Source: Aphis gossypii
Lineage: Eukaryota; Arthropoda; Insecta; Hemiptera; Aphididae
Direction: 5' to 3'
Length of the DNA: 64,000 nucleotides
Assembly (NCBI RefSeq): GCF_020184175.1
Contig: NC_065533.1
Location: forward strand, 17,444,695-17,508,694
Shown here: in pieces, positions 26,104 to 36,690 of the stretch
How the letters are laid out: each line of letters begins with the position of its first letter
Position numbering within the stretch: position 1 is the stretch's first letter
Position numbers and translations under genes: made by a program
The notes under the pieces: generated by a model
What the model saw: the letters and a program-made list of their open reading frames with translations, nothing else
What the model was told of the DNA's origin: nothing
Database searches by the model: none

Positions 26104-26557
26104 TACACGTATAGGTTAGGTACTCGCGTGCGTGTAAAACATTATACAGCACGTTGTCGTTGTTGTTATTACTAATATTATTGGAACTATTATATTAAAA
26201 GTCAAAAGGTGTGTCGATGTTATTTGGACATACGAAAAACTAGTAAGTGTTATACGACTTTTTATGTTCTGCATGCAACGACAAAGATCAAGGCATAGAA
26301 AATCCTTTAATAATTATCACCGTGTAGTATGCATATAGTATACACAGTACACACATTTATAATCCCTTTAATTCTTTTTGACCATCTCCTCTCTACTCGA
26401 AAAGTTAAGTCCGTCTACAACACTTATAAATTAAAATATTAGTACCTAGATTTAGAACATCGAAATAAACATAATATTGCTACGTATTGTTTATTTATTT
26501 ACATTTATACAGTATACACCTATACATTTTTGGAAGGTAGAGAATTTAAACAGTAAG

Positions 26558-26677
26558 ATGAAGGTTAAAGTCTGTTTAATTTTGTTATTGAGTTTAAATT
26601 ACAAGACCTCACACATTCGAGCAAATAAAATTATGCCGCAAAGTGCATGTTTTGGGGTTACCGACATGTTCGATTGA
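26558..26677 (+). CDS. candidate small secreted peptide (39 codons)
   Basis: ATG with A at -3 opens 39 codons. The N-terminus, MKVKVCLILLLSLNY, has the basic start and Leu/Ile core of a signal peptide. The rest reads KTSHIRANKI then MPQSACFGVTDMFD, with two Cys in total. An in-frame extension upstream reaches about 26477 but lacks an ATG. An AATAAA lies 35 bases after the stop, so a compact transcript is possible. Small secreted proteins are common in aphids (salivary, antimicrobial or neuropeptide precursors), but nothing here identifies one. It may be chance in AT-rich DNA. Confidence 0.35.
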   Translation: MKVKVCLILLLSLNYKTSHIRANKIMPQSACFGVTDMFD

Positions 26678-26711
26678 TTGATTGTCAACGTTTCGTGTGC
26701 ATAAACGTCAA

Positions 26712-26717
26712 AATAAA
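26712..26717 (+). terminator. polyadenylation signal AATAAA
   Basis: A canonical AATAAA lies 35 bases downstream of the stop codon of the small ORF ending at 26677. The hexamer is common in AT-rich DNA, so the spacing is the only support. Confidence 0.3.
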
Positions 26718-27752
26718 GTGTTGTTTCGCTGAATGAACCGCTAAGTTTTAGGACAACAATTAAGATAGAATAGTGAGTATCTTATAACATCGGCTGAAAA
26801 TAGTTCCAACAGTTTTTTAAGACATCACACGAGACAAACGATGATCGGTGAAGGCTTAGAAACGAAAGTATTTTTGTTTTGATTTTTTTTTTTTAACTCG
26901 TCCCGTGTTTATATAGAAAATAAAATCGTTAAGAGTTTACATTCTTTATTATTTGGCACGTAACTTCGAAATAATTCATACATATGTATGACATTCGAGT
27001 CTGCTAATGCGGAAAACATTACAACTGAATTAAAATTCAAAACAAGATTGGAATATTAGACACACGGTACTTCAAACATATTGGATTGACTACACGCCAT
27101 AATGCTATATGATGTTTAGTTTATTCGCTAAAGTGAAAAGTACCAACCGAATTCGAAAAACCGTCCGGCTAATATACAGTGAAATCATAAAAAAATATGA
27201 TACAGTTATGGTAGTTTATTACGAAAATTAATTAGAGAATTCGATCAGGTAGATTAGTGTCGTTGAGCTATGCATACATGTTAAACCATCGTTAGCTACA
27301 TATACTAGTTTTATTAACGTTTTTTAAAAGCACATCGACACGTAATTGATATAAATTCAATTTACACGAATTAACGTGATTCCAAATGAAACAAAAAAGA
27401 TTTTCACCAATAATAATATAACTGTACTAACTATTGCAATGGCAAATCGTTAACAATCAAGGTCACAGATTTTAGTCGAAGAATCTCGTTAATCGAACAT
27501 GAAGATTCTATGGAAAAATCACAGTTTTTTGTGTCGATTAAAAAAAAATATACAGATGAAATTCAAAAAAAAATAAAATATGTTTAACTTTTATAAAGAA
27601 ATAGTTACAATCGAAATTTTTAATTCACACAGAAAAAAAACAACTGTAAAATACTGTTAACTTTCCTTGCTATTAAAAACACGAATTATTATTTTTTAAA
27701 TATTTTTAATGCATTGTCAGGTAAGACCCGAGTAGGTACATTCGACACACCG
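26718..27752. other. AT-rich noncoding DNA
   Basis: No ORF of note and no splice-site pair. Composition is slightly less AT-extreme than 16-25 kb. Confidence 0.4.
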
Positions 27753-27956
27753 TTACGGTAAAAAATATATAATAATAAAAAAAATCAGACGACCGATTTC
27801 ATTTTGCAACACACATCTCTCATTCTCATATTGGTTATTAAATTCCTTCATTCGAAGAGACGATACCTCATCCAATCGGATTATGCACGCTATCCAAACC
27901 CCTTGTTTGGATGACATATATATATTTATTGTTTTTTTTTTTAATAGACACCTCAT
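27753..27956 (-). CDS. unrecognised 67-codon ORF, minus strand
   Basis: ATG at 27956 opens 67 codons. After an A/T-rich start (MRCLLKKKTINIYMS) the middle is protein-like and charged: GVWIACIIRLDEVSS, LRMKEFNNQYENER, CVLQNEIGRL. It ends in a hydrophobic IIIYFLP. No splice sites of quality bracket it and no family is recognised. It could be a small gene, part of an exon, or a decayed fragment. Confidence 0.25.
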   Translation of the reverse strand: MRCLLKKKTINIYMSSKQGVWIACIIRLDEVSSLRMKEFNNQYENERCVLQNEIGRLIFFIIIYFLP

Positions 27957-29643
27957 TCTTGTATATTTTTTATCGATTCATATCAGCCTATATCAAACTT
28001 CGTATGACATACTTTCGAAGTAAATTTAAAAAAAAATACATTAAATGAGATAATGAAACAAAACAGATTAAATTAAAAGAAAATTGTTATTATATTGTGC
28101 TTATGCTTGTATATACCTACCTACTATTAAAAACTAAGGAAAAACGCATTATTTCATAATTAAAAACTATTCAATTTTGATTAATTATGTAAAATTATTT
28201 ACAGCAAAAACAAAACATCAAAAGTGTTTTACACACAAAGAAAACAATTTAAAACAAATCTTATCTATTACGTTGCACCAGACATTCAAATGGTAATCGC
28301 GTTGGTGTAATAAACTCGATTTCACAATAGCTTCAAAGCCTGTTCCCGATTGCGATCTGTATTAAGTTATTTTTATGATATGTACATATAATTTAAAATA
28401 TTATTTCGATGTATACATACACACAATGTGCAGACTGACTTAAATACACAATCATGAACACCTCAGCTGCATAACATAAAATATATTGGGTGCAATACCA
28501 GTAAACACATGCGCGAGTGGAACCTTTATTGACGCCATCTCTTTAATGTAATTACCTCTCTCTCGCTCAACTTTCAGACCTGGCCTCTTTAAAAACATGT
28601 AACATTGAACCGAGAAAGAATGTTATTACTTCATCTATATCAGAAAGGGAAAAACGACAATACAATTTTGTAGTGCAGTATAATATAATAATATAACTCG
28701 TTCGGAAATGAAAAAAAATCATTATAGTACATTACAGCGTATCAATTGAATAAAAAATTGTTCAGATGGAAAAAAGCCGACGACTCGTTTTTACGTTATC
28801 TGTAAAACGATAATTAAATCCCAACTAATGGACGTTATTTAAAACGAATTACTATTTATGGTAGTATTTCAAAATCAATGCTAAAAAATATTGCACGCAA
28901 CAGCATAGATTACTGAGAGGATACGGCGAGGCAGAGATTACTGCACCATTACATTATTGAGTCACAATAACTGATAAAACAACGGCGGATAAACGACGTT
29001 TCCAAACAATATTTATTTTTCACCGAAACGTCATTCCTGTATTATGATAATATATACTCAAACCAAACTCTACAAAGTGAACGATATCCTGCATCGCTCC
29101 ACGTGCACAGTTCTTTATACTAAGTTACTTAATTATATCGAAAACAGTTGTTTATTTTTTATTTGTATTTATAGTACAAGCACACATACACGCACACACA
29201 CTATTATAATACGAGGACCGCACGTCGACAATCACAATATTAAAGTAGTCAAAATAAATGTAAGTAATATCCACTTTAAATTTGTTGATGTTTATTACTG
29301 CTCGAACCGCAACTCCTACACTGCGAAACTAACTATACAACTACACAGACCAGAGAATATTAATTGAAAATACAAAACGCGGAACAATAATATTGTGTAT
29401 AATACACTTCAAGGAAAAAAACACTTCTTAAATTGAATCTAATCGAATAGGAAAACTTCAAGTGCGGTACAATGTATTTAAAATAAAATAAAAACGCGAG
29501 AACTTATTGTAAAAATATACGTGAGGCAGGTCGGGTGGTTCTCGGCTCCGGTGGAGTGAAAAAATAAAATCACATAATTATTTGTTAGGTTTCGCGGTGG
29601 AAAAAAAACCCCGAATAAATACAATAATAAATACATACAATAA
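27957..29643. other. AT-rich region rising in GC towards 29.5 kb
   Basis: Contains a plus-strand ATG frame at 29044-29367 (107 codons) that passes through a (CA)n run and is not convincing. If the minus-strand frame of the next gene reads to its stop at 29644, this interval would be its 3' region. Two AATAAA motifs in minus orientation near 29.15 kb would fit. Confidence 0.35.
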
Positions 29644-29775
29644 CTACGAGATATCGAGGATAGGGTGGTGGCGCGGCGGTGGGCCAGGTGGATCGCGCAA
29701 ACGGCCGAAATAAAATCGCACGGCCGGCAGGGAGGAATGTGGTTTTTGTAAACAAGGAAAAAAATTGATCCTGAC

Positions 29776-30210
29776 CTGTCTGGTTTTTCTCAACCTGCGG
29801 GCCTGCGAATGAGGTCTAAACCGCCGGTGCTGTTCCAAGTCTTTGGCCCGATTAGCTGCGGACGGCGAACACGTAGAGGACTCGACCATCGAGTATCTGT
29901 TGTTGGGGTGATAGTGGTTGGCGGCCGCGGGTTTTTTGCCAGCGGCGGCGGCGGCGGCTACAGCTGCGGCGGCAGCGGATACGGCGGTATAGCTGCGAGC
30001 CGCGCTGGTATTTCCGCCACCGCCTCCGCCGCTGTTGGCGTTGGTGCTGGTGGTGACAATGGTGGCGGTGGTCGTGGTGATGGCGATGGTGGTGCCGTTG
30101 GTCTTGGTAATATTACTACTACCGTGGTCGTAGTTGATGTTGGGTATGACAACGGTGTCTGCGGAACAATTGGATCGGTTGCTGTTGGACCTCCGGAGCA
30201 TTCGCAACAT
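29776..30210 (-). CDS. first coding exon of an unrecognised gene
   Basis: ATG at 30210 opens 145 codons to AGACAG|GTCAGG (phase 0). The protein starts MLRMLRRSNSNRSN. It then has a Thr/Ile/Ala-rich segment (about 35-60), Gly6 (61-66), an Ala-rich run (79-90) and a Ser/Asn segment. It ends in a strongly basic block, HRRFRPHSQARRLRKTRQ (128-145). No domain is recognised. Upstream in-frame sequence is open to a TAA near 30300 without another ATG. The donor is only moderate (C at +3). If it is unused, the frame continues 43 codons through a proline-rich tail (DPPGPPPRHHP) to a stop at 29644, making a 188-residue protein. The low-complexity N-terminus and basic end suggest a disordered N-terminal isoform region of a larger protein. 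Confidence 0.65.
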
Positions 30211-30476
30211 AATATCCGCGAGACGAGACGCTGCGGAGACTTTTCGGCGGCGGCAGAGGCGGCGGCGGACGGATACCCAACCGGCGTCAACGAGACATCG
30301 TTAAAAACCGTCTGACGGACTAATTTATGCGTATAACGTTATGAATACGATGCCTCCGGAGACACCAGACAGATAAAACTACCCCGGTAAACCCGATCGA
30401 AATTCGGCGGCGGTCGTACAAAAACAGAAAAAAAATCAAACAACGGACAAGCGCGCTTATCGGAAGTGTTGTATAC

Positions 30477-30622
30477 CTGAGACGAGTCTGTCGCGCGATT
30501 TTATTTATATTGATTGATATATTATTATTGTTGTTGTTATTATTATTGTAACACGAGTGTATCGATCGGTGAGAGAGCGCGAGACGGCGGCCGGTGCCGA
30601 TCTCAGAGGACGCACTGACTGA
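30477..30622 (-). promoter_or_regulatory. initiator and 5' leader exon of the 30.2-kb gene
   Basis: On the minus strand, CTCAGTCAGTGCG at 30624-30612 contains two overlapping copies of the arthropod initiator TCAGT. About 140 bases downstream is a good donor, GTCTCAG|GTATAC, with the intron beginning at 30476. This outlines a short noncoding first exon just upstream of the coding exon. The matching acceptor is uncertain: GTCCGTCAG| (exon from 30311) is possible. The promoter is TATA-less and CpG-rich. Confidence 0.45.
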
Positions 30623-30678
30623 GAACACAGAGAACACCACCATCACACACACTGGTCCGGCGGCGGCCGTTCTATACG

Positions 30679-30712
<34 letters not shown>

Positions 30713-30716
30713 CACA
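30679..30716. repeat. (CA)n microsatellite
   Basis: A CA dinucleotide run with a single CG interruption, next to the putative start site of the 30.2-kb gene. Confidence 0.95.
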
Positions 30717-30719
30717 TTG

Positions 30720-32039
30720 TGCACGCGGCGGCGGTTACCGCTTACCACTCGTTGTCGACGGGACGCGGCTGCTGCGACGGCGGCGAACGGGCCCCGGTGG
30801 GAGAGAGAGAGATAGTATGGTTATCGTCGTCATATCGACGTTGGCGCGGTCGCTATCACTTTTGGTCACATGATGATCATCGTGATGATCGTGATGACGA
30901 TAATATTATATAGTATAAAATAATATTGTAACACACGATATAGGTATTTTGTATAATTAAATTTCGAAGATAGATTATTAAACTGTATATATATATATAT
31001 ATTATTTCGGGTACCTACGCGCACCGCCGTCGTCCGTTTATTATTATTATTATGATTATTATATTATATTATATATTGTTGTGAATAATATGTATACACT
31101 CGAAACTAGCTCGGCGGCGATCGCGTAACGCGTATTATCTGTATCGCCCCCGGGCAAGAAAAAAGTGAGTAACGCTGCCCGCCGCCAACATCACGCACCG
31201 CGCACGCAGTACGGAACGTGTTGTGTGTTTCGACCCCTGCCGGCGTCATTTATTTAAAAATACATTTTCATACTTCTCCGCGTCATACATAATACAATAC
31301 ATATAATATTTTAATGTCGTGTGTGTGTGTGTGTGTGTGTGTGTCGAAAGGGGACGAGAGAGCTCGTGGGGAGGATAGTACCCCCTCGGAGTTTTTGTCT
31401 ACATCGCAGTTTCTCTTGTATTCGTTTGCTGTTAAAATAAGACTTCGGGTTTTAAATTTTTAGTCAATAAAAGTAAAAGTCGAGTCGATCGATACTGCCG
31501 ACCAATACAAAATGTATGATTAAGTAATGAAAATAATAATGTAAATATTTACGACCAATGAACGGTACCAAGTCGGTCGTTACTAACAACATTTTCCGCC
31601 AATAAAGAAAATAAATATTAAGTAAAAACACACATTATCGTGAATTTTTTGTTGATTTTTAAGATAAAATATCAGACTTGGGTTGCATTTTGATCACCGA
31701 GAAAGACTTTTAAATAAGTTATACATATTGAAGGATCCGTATCGATAAAAACCTACATCAACTATAGTTATATGAGGACACCCGCGCTCGCCTCTTTATT
31801 AATTTAATGTACAAACACTACAACGACGATACGACCTTTATTAAAAGGGTCGCTGTGAACGGAAAATGGAACGGACGAACGTTGGCCAACGGTTATTAGG
31901 ATGCGCGAGATTGACGGGAAAATAATAAACGACCAACGCGCCTCGATTTACGAAATTCTAATAATAATATTATCGACGGCGGACAAGTCAAGTACCTACC
32001 TAACTTGTTGTTTTGGCGTCGTTTAACGGTCTAGTACAG
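30720..32039. other. upstream half of the CpG-rich island
   Basis: CpG-rich flank of the putative promoter, with (AT)n near 30.99 kb and (ATT)n near 31.04 kb. No coding frame is supported until 32040. Confidence 0.4.
31319..31344. repeat. (GT)n microsatellite
   Basis: Uninterrupted GT run within the island upstream of the 30.2-kb gene. Confidence 0.95.
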
Positions 32040-32145
32040 TACCCAACATTTGCCCCGCCGCCAGACACACTTAGACATAAAGGGAACGACGCGCAAGGGC
32101 AGCCCCCTTTTTTTAATGGACATGTTTGTACGTTAAAATATCATG
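32040..32145 (+). CDS. possible internal exon, plus strand
   Basis: After the acceptor-like TCTAGTACAG| one frame is open for 35 codons to a good donor, TCATG|GTAAGA, leaving one base (phase 1). The peptide reads YPTFAPPPDTLRHKGND, AQGQPPFFNGHV, CTLKYH. It is proline-rich and more protein-like than surrounding frames. The pyrimidine tract before the acceptor is only fair. It would be on the strand opposite to the 30.2-kb gene. Function unknown. Confidence 0.25.
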
Positions 32146-35100
32146 GTAAGAAATATTATGGTCATTGTTTAAGCTTCGTCGTAATACAAGTTTGTTTTCT
32201 ATATAGTCATTAGAAATTATTTTTTACTATATTGATTTTTAATATTGTGTTCAATATAAATAACCGTAATACTGTATATTATTATAGTATTGTTAATATG
32301 TATACAATTAATTTAAATAGTTAAATGTTAACATTCATACGGAGGACAGATGGAAATAAGTTGGTTGCGAAAAGTCTGAAAATGTCTAGATACAATGAAA
32401 AAACTCAGTAATCCAGTATACGTAAAATATATTTTTGTGATATAGTCGCACATTTACATACTAAGTCTGTGTTAGAACTAGAATTTAGTGCAGGAGAGCA
32501 GAATTCAGACCAAATGACTTCGAAAAGTACCAATGTATGTCAAAAGTTACTAAAAGCGTACGGGAATAACATGAACTTTGTATTAAATAAAAAAATAAAA
32601 AAACAAAAATAATACAATTTTCTAAAGACATTATTTATACATTAATAATGATATGTTTTGTTGGACAAATTATTTATTGGTAATTAATATCACAATTATT
32701 TGAAAAACAAATTGTTATTTATTAGTAGTTCAAGAACTTCATTGAAATATGTGATTGAATCTCAAAGGATCTGGGATACTGCAATTCATATAGGTAAACA
32801 TTTTTCCGAGACACAACTCAGTTGCTTCTATTCCAAGTATATGACATAATTAAAATATAAAAATAAAAATAAATACTAAATATTAGCCAATCCATAAAAC
32901 TATCTGCGAATGATCACCAAAACAATGAAAAAATTGACGAAAGTAGAACAAATCCATTTCAACAATATAGGAAATACATCTTCACATATACATACATTAA
33001 TTTAGTCTCAACAAATATGCCATCAATACCATCGGACTTGTTTGTGTCGTTATACTATAAGTTAAATATAATATAAGTGTCTACAATTTTTGGTAATTAT
33101 ACCATATATTATGGTGGTAATTTGTTCGATTTTATAATATTTGAGGAAACACTACAATACACGAGACTGGTCTTAAATACAAAAAACGTACATTATACGC
33201 CACACGCTCGAAATAAATAGGTTATATAAAATTGTCTGATACGTTGTGTAGTCTAGATACACTGTAACTAATATTTTTATTATTATTATTATCGCAGCAC
33301 GTTTGCGCGATTGTACAGTTTAGATGAACTCATTTAATACCGATAGACTTTACAAAAAAAAAGAAACGTGTCAGATGAATTAATTTGACTGTGAAATCAC
33401 ATATTCGAATTTTATTTTATCTAAATATATTAGTTATACTATAATGTATTTACTATTCATACTTATATTATACGCACGCATTACATAAGCGTGCTGCGCA
33501 CGAATAAACGGAATAGTCAGAGTAAACTGTTAACTACCACTACAGAAATACGTTGAATACGTTTGCTAACACAGCATTACTTGCTTCAAATAAAATCATT
33601 CGTATTGTTTGAAATCACATCCAATTTCATGTAAATAAAATATTTTCTTAGACTTTTTCTTAAAATCTTTGACGAAAAAAATCAATATTAACTGAAAAAA
33701 TGTACTCAATTAAACTTAATACGTTATATGAGTATTACCAAATAAGTACCATAGGTGTTGACCAGACTTCACACATTAGAAGAGATTGTTTCGTTGTTGA
33801 GATCTACGTCTACCCACTAACAATGTCGCTTATTTTTCGCATTCTCGAAAATTCAAATATTTAGTTTTTACTTAAATTGTATGCTAAAAATAAATATTTT
33901 ATTACCTAGCTATTATCGATAGTTTAAATTATAATTACATCACAAATACAATTGTAATTACAAATTAATAATAGATAGTATTTTATAATATATGATATAT
34001 ATATATTATATATATACATCAATGAGAAGCATAAGTAATTTTTTTAAATGTTAGAATTCATGTCCACTTTTTTGACAGGAAAATTATGTTTACACTGATA
34101 CACTGACCTACGTATAACAATAATAACGATGTAGGTGTGTTGTATAATGTATATTTTATGTTGTTAAAGTTTGATTTTAAAAATATATACTAGTTATAAA
34201 TTATAATTTAGCTTATATTTTCTTTGTATATCTGTATACCTGATATAAGACTGTAATAAGAGCGCGACTGATGTTATCATAATTCAGAATTGTAAATTTG
34301 TTAATAATACTAAAGATTAATTTTGTTTATGTAATCAAAATATGTGCGTAAGAGCGGTATATTGTATTATTTTAAAATGATATCTCCTCCTTGATAGTTA
34401 CAAATGAACCTTATTGTTTAAACGTGAATAGTTGTATTATCTATGTCTACTTTACCGATTATATCTGTGCAAGCATATGATGCGATTTTTAATATTCCTA
34501 CTATTGTAGTCGATATTAAATATTAATACATTTTGAATCTCCTTTCCCCTAAAAGCTTTGCAAATTACCTGCTAACATAATCTGATAAACTCCCATATGG
34601 TCAATTTAATTTATATTATTTTGCCGTCAAAAAAAACATGTTAATAAAAAACATAGAATAATTAATAAAATAATTTTTAAAGTTTATTACAGTTATTACT
34701 AATGATAATAAACAGTAATATACTTAATAGTACTATAGTACAATAGAACAATAATTTCAACACACCACGAAAGATAATCCAAAGATTATATTATCCTTAA
34801 TGTGAGATTAATCGTTATTGTCATCAAATTATTTTACTTGATGATTATTATTTGGTTGAACCAAATGGTTTTAAATAAACGTTAAAAAAATATCTGATTG
34901 ATTTTTTATTAGTTTATCTGATTGCAAAAAAATTGAAGCCGGTTTTAACAATTATTCCACTCGTTATGGAGTTACGAGGGCATAGACAAATGGACGACAA
35001 TATATAATGTAGCATCGACTGTCAGCATCTTTTGAAAGACTTAAAAATAAAGATACCTACAAGATGTTTGAAATCAAAAATTATCCAGAATCAAATATAA

Positions 35101-36519
35101 TAAATATCCAATGAAAATACAAAAAAAAATTTAATTTATATCATAATAATATAATAAGATAAATCACATTTGTTGAATACATTTAGATTTAATTATTAAA
35201 TATCTTTAATGTGTTTTAACGATACGTTTAATGACAACAGTCACGAAACAAAAAACCTATTTAGAGTATCTAAAAATAAACAATATTTATTTCATAAATT
35301 CAGACAATGCATCGAAGTCGTACCTAATAAACCATAAGTTATGGTAATTAAAAATTAAAATAAAATAAAACCACTTTACCTAAAATGAAAATAATATTAT
35401 GAAACAAACTTTTCAGAATATAATTCTGAATATAAAATTACATTAAGATTATTTAAACACCAAATAAAATTACTTTTATAAACTATATACTTTTTCCATT
35501 AAAACTTAACATGATAATAATTCATAGTTTAAAGATTAATAAAGAAACTTACACATTCATTTTTATATTTTTTATCATAAATAATCATTTTTAATTTTTA
35601 ATTTTTGCTACAAAATTGTATATTTTCTATATTTATAATTTAGTTGATAAAAACTTTAACATCAAGCATAATATAGTATCAATATATAATATGGATAAAG
35701 TATAGGTACATGTGTTATAACGGAATATAATTCATATTTACCTACTACTCTTATAAAACACTTAGATTACGTAAAAAAAAAAAGAGTTTAAATAATATTA
35801 TTATGTTAACTAGCAAATTGAGGCTTTTCACACTGCGACCAAACATACTTTCTTTTTTGATAAAATCAAAACGCAATATAATTTCTCAATTTAGTCTTGA
35901 AAAATAAGGTCATGTAATACAATACAAAATGTAAACAAATCTAGACTCCAAGAATAAATAATATTTAAGTAGTTGTTATGTTTTACTTTTTTAGATGTTA
36001 TATTACACTTCCGTGTCATTAGTTTTATTTAGATGTACATGGAATGTAAGCCAATCACGATTACCGAAATTTGATGCCAACATTTTAATAGTGCATAAAG
36101 ATACTTTATTACCACATACTTGATAAAAAAAAAATGGATTTACGATACATTTAAAATATACCAAAATCTTTAGTAATTAAAGTGTCGGTGAAAATAATTT
36201 TTTTTATTATTCAAAATATCAAAAACCATTTGAATTCAACATTTAAAATAGCCCTTAATTAAAAATAAATATATATTCTAGGGGTAGGGACCATTTTAAT
36301 AACAAAAATAAATAATATCGATAACTATCACCTATATATTAAAAACGTTAAAAATATTAAAATGTATAACGAATAAACACAGAAGAAATAATTTACAGCC
36401 ACTGTTAGTCATTTTTAATATATTATATTAGATTTTTTTAATAATGATGTATTCGTGATGTTTTTTATGATTTTTTTTTTTTTATAGTATTAGTTGAATT
36501 GAAATAGTAGATAAAATAT
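32146..36519. other. AT-rich intronic or intergenic DNA
   Basis: No exon is supported. A minus-strand acceptor ACATTTTTTCAG| near 33.69 kb opens a 31-codon AT-rich frame without a plausible donor, so it was not called. (AT)n occurs near 34.0 kb. Confidence 0.45.
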
Positions 36520-36690
36520 CTAAAAATAAGCAACAAAAGAACCTGTGATACTAAGAAATATCACGACATATCCAGACGCAAAACAACAAATAAATCTAAA
36601 CATACACCAATTATGCCAGTGAGATAAGATTTTAGTAGATAACAATAAACTACCCTCTGTAGGGGACACGGCGATACGTTCCCACGCAGA
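36520..36690 (-). CDS. possible exon after a strong acceptor, minus strand
   Basis: A near-ideal acceptor, TTTATTATTGTTTGCAG|, is followed by a locally GC-richer segment. The phase-0 frame is open for 56 codons (SAWERIAVSPTEGSLLLSTK at its start) and becomes hydrophobic towards a stop at 36520. A modest donor, GAGG|GTAGTT, about 37 bases in would give a short exon instead, and the other two frames are also open that far. Phase 0 matches the exit phase of the exon at 40327, which makes the two compatible but does not prove it. Not recognised. Confidence 0.3.
   Translation of the reverse strand, partial: SAWERIAVSPTEGSLLLSTKILSHWHNWCMFRFICCFASGYVVIFLSITGSFVAYF

Noticed and set aside
29044..29367. 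107-codon plus-strand ATG ORF
   Set aside because: It passes through a (CA)n run, has AT-rich filler residues and no splice or polyA context on the plus strand. Kept only as a low-probability possibility.
33640..33692. 31-codon minus frame after a TTTTTTCAG acceptor
   Set aside because: Peptide is AT-driven (Phe/Lys/Ile), with no donor or polyA context; expected by chance in this composition.
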